From: Rubrivivax sp. SCN 71-131
Lineage (GTDB): Bacteria > Pseudomonadota > Gammaproteobacteria > Burkholderiales > Burkholderiaceae_C
Direction: 5' to 3'
Assembly (NCBI GenBank): GCA_001724995.1
Contig: MEFD01000019.1
Span: forward strand, 162,646 to 226,645
Length of the DNA stretch: 64,000 nt
Part shown: in pieces, positions 27,897-36,769 of the stretch
Numbering within the stretch: position 1 is the first letter of the stretch
How the letters are laid out: each line of letters starts with the position of its first letter
The notes under the pieces: generated by a model
Told to the model about the DNA's origin: nothing
Database searches by the model: none
Seen by the model: the letters and a program-made list of their open reading frames with translations, nothing else
Program-made: the position numbers and the translations under genes

Positions 27897-29551
27897 TCAC
27901 GCCAGAACGTTGGCGGCCGGCCGATGGGCTGAAGTTGGAGCCCAACGCGCTACGCGCTGCGACCGAGACCACCCGCAGCCTGGCGCTCACGGCCGGGCCG
28001 GGTGCCGGCAAGACCGAGATGCTTGCGCAGCGCGCCGACTTTCTGCTGCGCACGGGGGCCTGCCGGTACCCCGATCGCATCCTGGCCATCTCCTTCAAGG
28101 TGGATGCCAGTCGGAACCTCAAGGAGCGTGTGCGTAAGCGCTGTGGACCAGCCCTTGCCGCCCGGCTCGACAGCCACACCTTTCACGCGCTTGCAAAGCG
28201 CCTGATCGATCGGTTTCGGCCGGTCCTGACCGGGAAGGATGCGCTCGACGTCGACTACACCATCGGCAAGCCGCGCGTCACGCGGCGGCAGATCGAGTTC
28301 GAAGACTTGGTTCCGCTGGCGATCCAGATTCTCAAGACCAGCGAGGTCGCACGCAACGCGGTCCGGCAGACCTACAGCCACGTCTTTCTCGACGAGTTCC
28401 AGGACTGCACTGGGGAGCAGTACGCGCTGATCCGCATCGCCTTCCATGGCAGCGCCATTCAACTCTCCGCGGTCGGCGACAACAAGCAGAGGATCATGGG
28501 CTGGGCGGGTGCGCTTGAGGGCGTGTTCAAGACCTTCGCCGACGAGTTCAAGGCACGTCCGCTCAACCTGTACCAGAACTTCCGATCGCTGCCTCGGCTG
28601 CGGCGGATGCAAAACGCGATGGTTAAGGTGATGGATCCCGACGCCGCCGTTCCTGACAGCGAGGTCGCCGGCAAGGGCGGGCAGGTACAGGTGAAGCACT
28701 TCGTTGACAGCGATGACGAAGCGGCCGCGATCGCGGCCCTCATTGCTCGGGCTGTCGAGGATGATGGCTTGCCGTCGTCCGAGATCGCGGTCCTGGTGTC
28801 CAAACAAGTCGAGCTCTACGCTCAGCCTTTGATGCGCCTGCTGGCTCAGCAGGGGATCGCGTTTCGCAATGAACAGGCGCTGCAGGACCTGTCGGTTGAG
28901 CCTGCAACACGGTTGATCATCGACTTCTTGACCGTGGTGTTGACTGATCAAGAGCCCGATGCCTATAGCCGCTTGATGGACACGCTGCTGTTGAGCGCGT
29001 TGGACGACGATGCGGCGTACGAATCCCGCGCACGGTGGCACCGCTTCATCGATGACTCGAGGGTACGTGTCGGAACGGTAGCCTCACCAGGCCCGAGCGC
29101 AACCTTGATGTGTGAACTCGCCGAGGAGTTTCTAGAGCGCGCGGGGCGCGAGATTGTTGCGGGGCTGTCCGCCGACTACGAACGTGGTCCGAGGCTCGAA
29201 GAGGTCGTCGAGCAGACCCTGACAAGGATTCGCGAGCTATGCAAGGCCGCAGGTGATGCTGCCAGCGCCCTGGCGCGTTTCGCCGACGATCGGGCGGTTC
29301 GGCTCATGACCATCCACAAGTCAAAGGGCTTGGAGTTCGACACTGTCGTCGTGTTGGGGGTCGAGGAGGAGGCTTTCTGGGGGGATGCCGAGGCCGAGCG
29401 TTCAGGCTTTTTCGTTGCTATCTCGAGAGCAAAGAGGCGAGTGGTGCTCACCTCAGCAAGTCAACGGAGCAAACCTGAAGGCGCGAACCAATACTGGAAG
29501 ACTGTCCGGACTCCGCATGCGGAGTTTCTTGGGTACGCGCAAGAACGCTAG
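27893..29551 (+). CDS. GajB-like UvrD/Rep superfamily 1 helicase
   Basis: 552 residues; ATGA overlap with the GajA-like gene. Motifs: Walker A 'GPGAGKT' (35-41), motif II 'VFLDEFQDCTGEQ', motif III 'VGDNKQRIMGWAGA', motif IV 'NFRSLPRL', motif V 'TIHKSKGLEFDTVV', motif VI 'FFVAISRAKRRVVL'. Complete SF1A helicase. In Gabija GajB works with GajA after phage DNA depletes nucleotides; here the partner is truncated, so defence activity is doubtful. Confidence 0.85.
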   Translation: MITPERWRPADGLKLEPNALRAATETTRSLALTAGPGAGKTEMLAQRADFLLRTGACRYPDRILAISFKVDASRNLKERVRKRCGPALAARLDSHTFHALAKRLIDRFRPVLTGKDALDVDYTIGKPRVTRRQIEFEDLVPLAIQILKTSEVARNAVRQTYSHVFLDEFQDCTGEQYALIRIAFHGSAIQLSAVGDNKQRIMGWAGALEGVFKTFADEFKARPLNLYQNFRSLPRLRRMQNAMVKVMDPDAAVPDSEVAGKGGQVQVKHFVDSDDEAAAIAALIARAVEDDGLPSSEIAVLVSKQVELYAQPLMRLLAQQGIAFRNEQALQDLSVEPATRLIIDFLTVVLTDQEPDAYSRLMDTLLLSALDDDAAYESRARWHRFIDDSRVRVGTVASPGPSATLMCELAEEFLERAGREIVAGLSADYERGPRLEEVVEQTLTRIRELCKAAGDAASALARFADDRAVRLMTIHKSKGLEFDTVVVLGVEEEAFWGDAEAERSGFFVAISRAKRRVVLTSASQRSKPEGANQYWKTVRTPHAEFLGYAQER

Positions 29552-29821
29552 CAGGCGCCACGTCCGCTGACATGCTGTGGGTCTCATCGGACAAGCTTGG
29601 TGCTCGGTAAGGGCCAACGGCCATTGGACCAAGGCGCGACGACGCAAGCGTGAACTTCCGTGCTCGTTTCTCAAACCGCCTCATTCGGGTGACCGCGGGC
29701 TGAGCCGAAAGACTGCTTGGCGTCGATCAGCGTGAGTTGAGCGTCATTTTCGACTGGCTCCAGCCGCTGCATTGCCGGCTACGCCTCCGTGGTTGAGCGT
29801 CTGCGTCTTCCGACCCGAGAT
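29552..29821. other. Gene-free junction between the Gabija-like locus and the flhC-like gene
   Basis: About 270 bases. No credible coding frame or RNA. The end of the helicase gene just before it contains a palindromic stem ACTCCGCA/TGCGGAGT followed by TTCTT (about 29509-29530), which may terminate transcription. Two direct copies of TTGAGCGTC occur about 60 bases apart near 29735-29800. Confidence 0.4.
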
Positions 29822-30453
29822 TCAGGGCCGATGCTGGACTGCCAAAGGCATAGCATGGTGCTCGTTCGAAGGGCCGGCGGCCAACTGAAGCAACACAAGC
29901 ATGCCTAGTTGCTCCGCGCTCGGCGTAGCCAACGGCTGCACCGGAAACGCCCCCTGCACCCGCGGGTCCGTCCCATATCGCTGTACCAGCTTGCAGAACG
30001 GGCAGTGGTCGTTCGACCGTGCCACGGAGCCGTAGGCCGCCAGGAACTCGCTGTGGCAGGTCGGGCAGGTGACGAGCGAGAAGCTTCTCGTGTCGGTGAG
30101 CCACAGGCCGTCCGTGTGTGGATGCGGTGCGGCGGCTGGCAGATGCCGACGTAGTGGCGGTAGGCGCCAACGAGCGCTTCGCCCGCAGGGAAGTCGGCAT
30201 CGCGCAGACGGCGGTAGAGGGCCACGACGATCGAGGCCTCGGCGCGGTGGAGCAGGTTGGCGCCGTGGTACCACTCGGGGGAGTCCGGCGAGCGCCCTCG
30301 AGGCACTGCCATGCGATCGGGGAAGAGCAGGCGCAGCGCCTCGCGGGGTGGCAGGCCCGTCAGATGGCCGATGGTGCGCACACGTGCGCCGCAGGCCGCG
30401 CAGGCCTTGGCCAGCGCCAGGGCGCGCAGTTGGCGATCGACCCGCGACTGCAT
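29822..30453 (-). pseudogene. FlhC-like ICE transcriptional activator, frameshifted
   Basis: Reading from ATG 30453 gives an FlhC-like start ('VDRQLRALALAKACAACGARVRTIGHLTGL', 'AEASIVVALYRRL', 'LVGAYRHYVGICQPP'). At about 30110-30135 the homology changes frame and continues as 'DGLWLTDTRSFSLVTCPTCHSEFLA', ending with the second zinc pair 'HCPFCKLVQRYG'. The four cysteines of the FlhC zinc site are therefore present, but split by what looks like one missing base. FlhC-type proteins (SetC, AcaC) with an FlhD partner switch on conjugation genes. Either a real inactivating mutation or a sequencing error. Confidence 0.75.
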
Positions 30454-30477
30454 GGCGTCTGACCGGGAAACTGGGCG

Positions 30478-30783
30478 TCAGGCTGCTGAACTGGCCGTCA
30501 CATGGCGGGGGGCGTGGACAGCGGCCAGCGGTCGCACCAGCGGCAGCGGCGTGTCGAGCAGGCTGACCAGGTCGCGGCGCGGCGGGAAGAGAGTGGCGTC
30601 GCCCAGGTTGGCCACGATGGCCATCAGCTGCTGGACGCTCATCGTGCCGAGCCGCTCGGCCTGGATGGCGTCGAGCGCGAAGCGGCAGCACGCGGCCGTG
30701 CGGTCGTGCAGGATGCCGTCGCGGATGGTGAGCAGCAGGGTCAGGTTGGCGATCTGCACATCGGAGAGCTGGACCTGGTTCAT
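30478..30783 (-). CDS. FlhD-like ICE transcriptional activator subunit
   Basis: 101 residues from ATG 30783 (the frame opens further upstream but without plausible coding). 'DVQIANLTLLLTIRDGILHDRTAACCRFAL' matches the FlhD pattern of an N-terminal helix, an 'NL.yLlL...l' stretch and a Cys/Phe pair, followed by 'MSVQQLMAIVANLG'. It lies 24 bases upstream of the flhC-like gene in the same direction, as in flhDC, setDC and acaDC. Expected to form the heteromeric activator with FlhC. Confidence 0.75.
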   Translation of the reverse strand: MNQVQLSDVQIANLTLLLTIRDGILHDRTAACCRFALDAIQAERLGTMSVQQLMAIVANLGDATLFPPRRDLVSLLDTPLPLVRPLAAVHAPRHVTASSAA

Positions 30784-31135
30784 GGTGCGTCCTCGCGTGG
30801 GGACCACGAGCCCGTGCAGGGCAGGGTGGAGGGGTTGGTCGGTGGATGCGGGTCGTGTTGCGGTGGCTGAAGGAATGGTTCCGGCGCTGTGCGGCCAGCA
30901 TAGGGTGGGCGACAGGTCGACTTCAATGGGCGGCGCGGGCCTGTGCATCTGCTTACCGAATTGCCACTCGCAAGCCCTGGCGAATTCCGGCGAATGCGTG
31001 AGCGCGACCGCATGACTCGATGTGCGGCGTGAACGACGCCCTTGTCGGGGCGCCGTGCAACGTCGGCGCCGGCACGGTCGGCGAACGGGGTTGCCCCCGC
31101 TCGCCGCCGTGCCGGACTGCCTGCTCAGGCCGTGC
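30784..31135. other. 350-bp intergenic region upstream of the flhD-like gene
   Basis: No gene seen. It contains the flhD leader, with GC-rich dyads (GTGGGGACCACG), and at its other end a long hairpin (31070-31114) that follows the DUF932 gene. It is the probable site of the flhDC-like promoter, but no clear -35/-10 pair is visible. Confidence 0.4.
31070..31114 (-). terminator. Long GC-rich hairpin downstream of the DUF932 gene
   Basis: CGGCACGG (31070-31077) pairs with CCGTGCCG (31107-31114), then CGGCGA/TCGCCG, then CGGGG/CCCCG, around a 4-base loop: about 19 pairs with two small bulges. It begins 22 bases after the DUF932 stop. No T-run follows in either direction, so it may be a Rho-independent-like barrier or an mRNA 3'-end stabiliser. 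Confidence 0.5.
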
Positions 31136-32200
31136 TCAGATCGCTTCGGCGAGGCCCTTCCACTCGGCGGTGCCGAGCTCGATCAGCTTGCCGCCCAGCG
31201 CCTCGAACTCCGTGGCGCGGTCGTAGTCGTCGATCTCCTGGCTGTAGTGCGTCACCGCATTGACCAGCCCGTAGCCCGAGAGCTCGCCCTCGGTGATCAG
31301 GTGCCGCAGCACGCCCGAACGCTCGACATCGTTGAGCGTGTAGCGCTGGGCCAGCACCTCGACCGTCTTCACCGGGTCGCCGACGAGGGGGATCTTCAGC
31401 GTCTTCTGCAGCTTCTGCGCCGTCTGCCGGAAGCTCGCCTCCGACACCGCCGCCTGCACCACGTCGCGCACCTTCAGGAAGAAGGCCTTGTCGTCGGCAC
31501 GCAGGGTGTCGTCCTGGTAGACCTGCAGGCCCTCGTCCTCGGTGCCGAGCGAGCGGCCCACGTGCGTCTTGCGCAGCGACCGGTCGGCCGCGATCAGGCC
31601 ATTGCGGCAGACCAGCCGGTACAGCAGCGGCTGCACCGACAGCGTGCCCTGGCCGACCTCGGAGTTCGAGATCACCACGCCGGCCTGCACCACGTCGCCC
31701 GGCGCCATCTCGTAGGTCAGGCGCGAGGTGATGCACTTCAGGTACATGCGCGTCTCGGTCAGCTCGACCGACTCGAAGCGTACGTCGGTCAGCTGCTGCA
31801 GGATGGGCAGCACGCTCTCGGCGAGGTCGAAGTTGTCGAGCCGGCGGTAACGGTCCGACAGCACGGCGCGCACCTGGCCGTCCAGGGTGCGCAGCATGCG
31901 CCGATCGTCCTCGCTTTGCAGCCAGGTGTTGACGTTGCGGTCCAGCAGCACCGGTTGCTCCTCGCGCATGCGCTCGAAGTAAGCGTGCGGAATCTTCAGC
32001 TTGTCGGCCAGCTGGCGGCGCGCCAGCGGCGTGACGCCGTAGCGCACCGGATTGCCGGCTTCGTTGACGATGATGTGCGTCTGGCCATCGTCGCCGGTGC
32101 TGTGGTGCACCAGCTGCGACGGCACGATCAGGTCCTTCTTCGAGTGCAGCTGGCGCTCCAGTTCCTGGGCCAGGCTCACAAGGGTACGTCCGCTCTTCAT
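31136..32200 (-). CDS. DUF932-domain ICE protein
   Basis: 354 residues from ATG 32200, which has a GGAGAGAG ribosome-binding site; ATGs upstream add low-complexity antisense text. Features: 'YGVTPLARRQLADKLKIPHAYFERM', 'LDGQVRAVLSDRYRRLDNFDLAESVLPIL', 'GVVISNSEVGQGTLSVQPLLYRLVCRNGL'. These are signatures of DUF932 proteins, common on plasmids, ICEs and phages and of unproven function. Mostly soluble, no signal peptide. Flanked by strong hairpins on both sides. Confidence 0.85.
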   Translation of the reverse strand: MKSGRTLVSLAQELERQLHSKKDLIVPSQLVHHSTGDDGQTHIIVNEAGNPVRYGVTPLARRQLADKLKIPHAYFERMREEQPVLLDRNVNTWLQSEDDRRMLRTLDGQVRAVLSDRYRRLDNFDLAESVLPILQQLTDVRFESVELTETRMYLKCITSRLTYEMAPGDVVQAGVVISNSEVGQGTLSVQPLLYRLVCRNGLIAADRSLRKTHVGRSLGTEDEGLQVYQDDTLRADDKAFFLKVRDVVQAAVSEASFRQTAQKLQKTLKIPLVGDPVKTVEVLAQRYTLNDVERSGVLRHLITEGELSGYGLVNAVTHYSQEIDDYDRATEFEALGGKLIELGTAEWKGLAEAI

Positions 32201-32614
32201 GACTCTCTCCAATCGAGGTTGGGTGGGTGAGAAGCGGGGACGGCACGGCCCACGTCGGGGCACGGGTCCCCGCAGTGGGTTGACGACAACAACTCGCCGC
32301 GTGCAGCGCGTCCTGGGTGGATGGGCGATGCATCGGAGAGACAGGGGCACGATTTCGGTGACACGGGTGTCGCCATCGGTCGCGCGGGATCTCCAGGGCT
32401 GCCTTTGTGGCGCCGTGGGGCGTCACCTGGTCTGGCAGCTACCAGTCGGGAAACAACGAGGGGAGCGCGTCGACCGCATGGCCGACAGCGCCTGACCTTT
32501 TCACCGGCACCGGCGGGCGATGGCGCAGGGCATGCGCTCGGCCATCCAGTGCCGCTGAAAAAGCGGGTGCGGCCCGCCGTGGCTCGCCGCACCCCAAGCT
32601 CCATGACCTGTGTC
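32201..32614. other. 414-bp gene-free spacer between DUF932 and primase genes
   Basis: Contains the DUF932 leader with a GC-rich hairpin (GGGGACCCGTGCCCC on the - strand near 32257-32271). ORFs here are short and Arg/Gly/Pro-rich, so I see no gene. A promoter for the DUF932 gene is likely within it but I cannot point to one. Confidence 0.4.
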
Positions 32615-33691
32615 TCAGCCACCGAGGGCCACCCGGTTGCCTGCGGCCTGGTTGGCCGACGACGATGCGGTCGCATGTCCCCGGCCCTGGTCGGGGCCGA
32701 TCGCACGCTGGCACCACACATCGGCCCAGTCCGTGCCCGCATGGCGCGGCACGAACACCCGCACCTGGCGGGGGCCGGTGGTCCTTTCCTCCCGCTTCAA
32801 CCGCCGCGCGAGCGCGTAGGCGAAGCACTGGCCGGCGAAGTCGCCACCGGCGTCGTTGTCCGCATAGATGCAGACCTCGCGCACGGTGTCCGGCACCCAG
32901 AGCTTCTCCAGGTTGCCGGCGCTGATGCCAGCCCACACGGGCTTGCCGGTGGCCAAGTGCACCGCCAAGGCGGTCTCGATGCCTTCGCACAGCGCTAGCT
33001 TCGCGCCGGCATCGAACAGGCGCACGGCGGCGCCGTGGATGCCGGCGGAGAGCACCTTCTTCGCGTCGGCGGCGTCGAGCTTTCGGCCGTCGCGCAGGTA
33101 GGTCCGGTGCAGCGTCACGGCCTGACCATCCGGCGCCTGGATCAGCGCCAGCATGGCCGGGTAGGCCGCGATCTGCCGCGACTTGCCGTCCGCACCCTTC
33201 TCGAAGTAGCCGAGCGACGGGTGAAACCGCAGCACTGGCGGATGCCGATGCAGGGCCAGCCCGCGCCCGCGCAGGTAGCGGTCGACTTCGTCGCCGGTCA
33301 CCACCGGTCGCGCCTCGTCCCAGATGCGCTGCACCAGCCGGCGCATGCGCTCCCCCGGTGCCGCTGGGGCACCGGCTTCGCGGGCCGCCTCCGCCGGCAG
33401 CACGCCCAGGCAGCGTTCCACCTCGCACAGGGCGGCGTGGAAGTCCACGCCCCGCACGGCCTGCAGCAGCTTGAAGCCGCCACCCGGGCCGCATTGACGG
33501 CAGTGGTAGTTGCCCTCGCCGAACTTGTCGGTGTACTGGAAGCGATCGGTCCCGCCGCAGGACGGGCAGGGCCCGTTGCGGTGTCTGAGGATGTGCTCCT
33601 CGACGCCGGCCGCAGCCAGCACCTCGCCCCAGCGGCCGTGCGCGCGCTGCTTCACGGCGTCGATTCGGGCCGCGTAGTCAGCGTCCTGCAT
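32615..33691 (-). CDS. P4-type/TOPRIM primase-like protein
   Basis: 358 residues; GGAGGAG precedes ATG 33691. N-terminal zinc finger 'GPCPSCGGTDRFQYTDK...NYHCRQCGPGGGFKLLQ' (the CHC2/Prim_Zn_Ribbon of P4 alpha-type primases), then a TOPRIM domain with 'LALCEGIETALAVHLATGKPVWAGISAGNLEKLWVP' and 'EVCIYADNDAGGDFAGQ' (DxD). No helicase domain. Probably primes ICE DNA synthesis after transfer or during element replication. Overlaps the end of the GHKL gene by 14 bases. Confidence 0.88.
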   Translation of the reverse strand: MQDADYAARIDAVKQRAHGRWGEVLAAAGVEEHILRHRNGPCPSCGGTDRFQYTDKFGEGNYHCRQCGPGGGFKLLQAVRGVDFHAALCEVERCLGVLPAEAAREAGAPAAPGERMRRLVQRIWDEARPVVTGDEVDRYLRGRGLALHRHPPVLRFHPSLGYFEKGADGKSRQIAAYPAMLALIQAPDGQAVTLHRTYLRDGRKLDAADAKKVLSAGIHGAAVRLFDAGAKLALCEGIETALAVHLATGKPVWAGISAGNLEKLWVPDTVREVCIYADNDAGGDFAGQCFAYALARRLKREERTTGPRQVRVFVPRHAGTDWADVWCQRAIGPDQGRGHATASSSANQAAGNRVALGG

Positions 33692-35312
33692 GGGCTCCTC
33701 CGCCTGCGGCTGTGTGGTCGACTAGATCGACGGTGTGCCCGGGCGCGAGGCCCACGCCCACCGTCAGCTGGAAGGTCTTTCCGTGCAACAGCGGGTACTT
33801 GCCCAGCCGCAAGGACTGCAGCAGCGAGTCCAGCGTCTGCACCGGGTCCACCGCCCGCAGCAGGCGCAGCAGGTCGGCCAGCGCCTCACGGTCGGCGTCG
33901 CGGTCGGCATCCAGGAACTGGTCGTGCTCGTCGGTGAACGAGGACAGCTGTTCCACCGGCGCGCCCGACGTCTCTCCGTCGGGGATGTACAGGTTGCCGT
34001 CGTGGCAGACCCCGGCGTCGCTGACCAGTGCCTCGTCGTCACCGACGCGCACGCGCACCTTCTCGCAGAGGATGACCGTGGGCCAGACCCAGCGGCCCTC
34101 CAGCGCAGTGCGCAGCTTCTCGCCCACCGGCGTCACCCGCTGACCCTCTTCCTCAAGGAAGCGGACATGGCGCATCACCCAGTGGTCGGCATGCACGCCG
34201 ATCCAGTCGAACACCAGCCACCCGCGGGCGCGGGCCATCATCCAGCGCGGCGCGTTGTCGTCGCCCACGTCGTCCAACGCCACCAGCTGCACAGCACCCG
34301 ACTCGATGGCCTCGCGCGAGGGTGCGGTCGGCACCGGCGTGAGATGGCGGCGCTCGCCATGCTCCACCTGCACCGGGTAGCCCGACACCAGGCTGCACAG
34401 CTCGGCCGGCAGGGTGGAGAGGTCGTTGAGCAGATCGAGATGCCCCCAGCCGCGCATGACGCCGTAGTAGGTGTCGATGAAGTACCGCGGCGGCAGCTCG
34501 GCCTTGGCGATCTCCAGCGTGCGCCGCCAGCAGGCCTTCAGCTCGGTGTCGATGCGCTGGCGCTGAACGTCCTCGTCGATCAGGCGGTCGCGGTCCGGCA
34601 GGCGCGCCATGAACTGGCGCGAGTTCAGGTGCACGACGTTCACGTCCTCGCGTGTGGACCAGGCCGGTCGCAGCACGCAGAAGCCCTGCAGGAACACCCA
34701 GGTGTCGTGGGTGTAGCGGCCATCGCGCGTACCGGTCAGGTGCACTGCGCCGATGGCGCTGGCCTGGGTGGCCAGGTTAGCCTCGGCCATGGCGCGCTTG
34801 AGCGGCTCGCCGTTGAACCACACCGGCACCGGAAACCCGGCGCACAGTTCCTCGATTCGCTGCGCGAGGTCCGGCAGGTCGACGCCGTGCAGCTCGACCC
34901 GGGTGCCTGCCACTGCGTCACCCAGGGCGCACTCCTCGACCTCGACCATTGCCTTGGCCAGTGCGGCCGCGGTATCGATGTCGACGCGGCGCCGGCCCGA
35001 GGCCACCACGCAGCGCGAGGCGGCGTACAGGCACTTCGAGAACCCGACGCCGAAGGGGCGCTCCAGCGTGCAGGTGTCGGCGTCCCAGCCCGACTCGTGG
35101 AAGCTGAGCAGCTTCTGGAAGTCGTCCAGGCCGTGGCCATCGTCCTGCACGGTCAGGATCTGTGCCTGCGGATCGTGGTCGATCCGGATCAGGCGGGCGC
35201 CGGCACGGCGCGCGTTCTGCAGCAGCTCGGACACCAGGGTGAACCGGTTGCTGAAGGCATGGCGCTGGTTTCGCAGCGCGCCTTCTTCGTTGATTCGGAC
35301 TTGGATCTTCAT
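33678..35312 (-). CDS. GHKL (HATPase_c) ATP-binding ICE protein
   Basis: 544 residues from ATG 35312 (GAAGGAG upstream). Bergerat-fold motifs in the first 120 residues: N-box 'LVSELLQNARRAGA', G1 'VQDDGHGLDDF' and G2 'PFGVGFSKCLYAA', as in Hsp90/MutL/gyrase ATPases. The remainder has no recognised domain. Similar 'ATP-binding protein' genes are regular members of ICE maintenance regions beside the primase; role unknown. Confidence 0.82.
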   Translation of the reverse strand: MKIQVRINEEGALRNQRHAFSNRFTLVSELLQNARRAGARLIRIDHDPQAQILTVQDDGHGLDDFQKLLSFHESGWDADTCTLERPFGVGFSKCLYAASRCVVASGRRRVDIDTAAALAKAMVEVEECALGDAVAGTRVELHGVDLPDLAQRIEELCAGFPVPVWFNGEPLKRAMAEANLATQASAIGAVHLTGTRDGRYTHDTWVFLQGFCVLRPAWSTREDVNVVHLNSRQFMARLPDRDRLIDEDVQRQRIDTELKACWRRTLEIAKAELPPRYFIDTYYGVMRGWGHLDLLNDLSTLPAELCSLVSGYPVQVEHGERRHLTPVPTAPSREAIESGAVQLVALDDVGDDNAPRWMMARARGWLVFDWIGVHADHWVMRHVRFLEEEGQRVTPVGEKLRTALEGRWVWPTVILCEKVRVRVGDDEALVSDAGVCHDGNLYIPDGETSGAPVEQLSSFTDEHDQFLDADRDADREALADLLRLLRAVDPVQTLDSLLQSLRLGKYPLLHGKTFQLTVGVGLAPGHTVDLVDHTAAGGGAHAGR

Positions 35313-35421
35313 CGTTGACTCCTTCGGGGGCATCCCGATCGGGGGAAGAACCGGCGGGCGCACCCCTGGGCGGGATGCACCCGCCGGGGTGTGTGGGCCG
35401 GTCAGCGCGGATCGGTGCCCA
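35313..35421 (-). promoter_or_regulatory. GC-hairpin leader of the GHKL gene
   Basis: Short leader with CGGCGGGTGCA.../...CACCCGCCGG type dyads ending in GAAGGAGTCAACG before the ATG. The same arrangement recurs before the genes at 36769 and 32200, suggesting a shared leader element of this ICE. Confidence 0.35.
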
Positions 35422-35763
35422 TCAGGGCGTCGTGCGGACCGGAGGGGTGAACAACTGGCCGGCGGCCTGCGCCTCGACGAGGCTGTGCTCCAGGAACTCC
35501 CAGAGCTGCAGGTGCTGGCGACTCAGGACCTCGCCGCGAAGGCCGAGGCGCTCGACCACCGGCCCGGTGGCATGGCCACCGGACTCGGTGAGCGGCTGCC
35601 AGTGGACGCGGTAGACGAGACGGTCGGCACCGGCGATGACGAAGGTGCGGCCGGACCGACCGGTCAGCACTTCGCTTTCCTTGACGAGGTACTCGATGTC
35701 CTCGGGCGCCTGCACGGACAGCAGGCGCACGCGGCCGGGAACCAGGCGTGCATCGGTGTGCAT
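35422..35763 (-). CDS. Small hypothetical ICE protein (113 aa)
   Basis: 113 residues, ATG 35763 with GAGGGGA before it. 'RTFVIAGADRLVYRVHWQPLTESGGHATGPVVERLGLRGEVLSRQHLQLWEFLEHS' is well-behaved globular sequence; no motif recognised. In a run of same-strand ICE genes upstream of the GHKL gene. Confidence 0.65.
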   Translation of the reverse strand: MHTDARLVPGRVRLLSVQAPEDIEYLVKESEVLTGRSGRTFVIAGADRLVYRVHWQPLTESGGHATGPVVERLGLRGEVLSRQHLQLWEFLEHSLVEAQAAGQLFTPPVRTTP

Positions 35764-35774
35764 GGCGGCTCCCC

Positions 35775-36038
35775 TCAGTGCCGGGTCAGCCGCAACACGG
35801 TGTGCCGGGCGCAGGGCGCATCCGGACGGGTGCCCTCGATGGGGCCGGCCACCGGCGGGTGCTCGGCGGGCCCCGCTTCCGGCGGCCCCTGCTCGCCTGC
35901 GAGCGGCAGGATGCAGTCGGCGCCGGCCTGCTGCCGGACTTGCTCCATCAGCAGGGCGTCTTCGTAGTCCATGCGCCCCGTGATGCCGTAGGCGATGACG
36001 ATCGCCAGCAGGCAGAGGGCTTCCTTGAACGTGAGCAT
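35775..36038 (-). CDS. Small protein with one hydrophobic N-terminal segment (87 aa)
   Basis: 87 residues from ATG 36038, with GAAGGA 10 bases upstream. Residues 5-20 ('KEALCLLAIVIAYGIT') can span the membrane; the rest is hydrophilic and Pro-rich. No family recognised. It lies 11 bases from the next gene, suggesting one transcript. Confidence 0.55.
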   Translation of the reverse strand: MLTFKEALCLLAIVIAYGITGRMDYEDALLMEQVRQQAGADCILPLAGEQGPPEAGPAEHPPVAGPIEGTRPDAPCARHTVLRLTRH

Positions 36039-36130
36039 GGTGAGTTCCTTCGAACGGATGGGCGCGTGCTGCCGCGGCCTGACCGGATCGGTCGGCGTGG
36101 CCCGAGGCACGGCGCCCGGGGTGGGCGTGA

Positions 36131-36769
36131 TCACGCGAACAGGTCGCCCTGCATGGACATCTGCTTGAGCTGCTCGTTGATCCACTGGGGATTGCGGGTC
36201 AGCCGGGCCTCGACCCACTCGGGGTGGGTCGCCACGGCCTCGCGCACCCAGTCGGGGTAGCGGGCCAGCGTCGCGTGCAGCCAGGGCTTCAGCCCAAGGC
36301 GGATGCGCTCGCGGACCTCCTCGGCGTCGACGAGCCCGCAGTACGGGATCGGCGACAGCGGGCTGCACCCGACCACGCGCAGGCAGTTCACGAACGAGAA
36401 CGGCAGGCCGTCCTTCTCGCGTTCGGTGAACACCCAGCGCAGGGTGTCGAGCTTCTCCTCCAGCGGCGTGGCCGGATCGGCCAGGTGCCGGATCTCCTGC
36501 AGCAGGCGCCAGTGCAGCAGGACGATGTCGTCCTCGCTCCACTCCTCCACCCACTCCTCGCGGGTGCTGCCCGATGCGCCGGTGGCGCTGTCGGCACTGT
36601 CTGCGCCGGGATCGTCCTGGAGATCCAGGCCGGCCGGGATGTCGAACGGGGCGTCGATGACGAACGGGGTCGTCTTCGAGCCGAGTCGGGCTGGGTTTGC
36701 GTCGAGGCTTGCCGTGTGTGGCGAGCCGACATGGGCGCCGGCCTGACGGCAGGCGGTGGTGCTGTGCAT
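36131..36769 (-). CDS. Hypothetical ICE protein (212 aa)
   Basis: 212 residues from ATG 36769, preceded by AAGGAGTCCACG. Acidic, helical, with a C-terminal repeat-like stretch: 'LARYPDWVREAVATHPEWVEARLTRNPQWINEQL' shows three units of roughly 'hP.WV.e.l'. No enzymatic motif. First gene of the leftward ICE operon. Confidence 0.65.
   Translation of the reverse strand: MHSTTACRQAGAHVGSPHTASLDANPARLGSKTTPFVIDAPFDIPAGLDLQDDPGADSADSATGASGSTREEWVEEWSEDDIVLLHWRLLQEIRHLADPATPLEEKLDTLRWVFTEREKDGLPFSFVNCLRVVGCSPLSPIPYCGLVDAEEVRERIRLGLKPWLHATLARYPDWVREAVATHPEWVEARLTRNPQWINEQLKQMSMQGDLFA

Noticed and set aside
31022..32230. 402-codon frame antisense to DUF932
   Set aside because: Mirror of a conserved gene with a good ribosome-binding site.
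33735..35318. 527-codon frame antisense to the GHKL gene
   Set aside because: Mirror of a gene with clear Bergerat-fold motifs.
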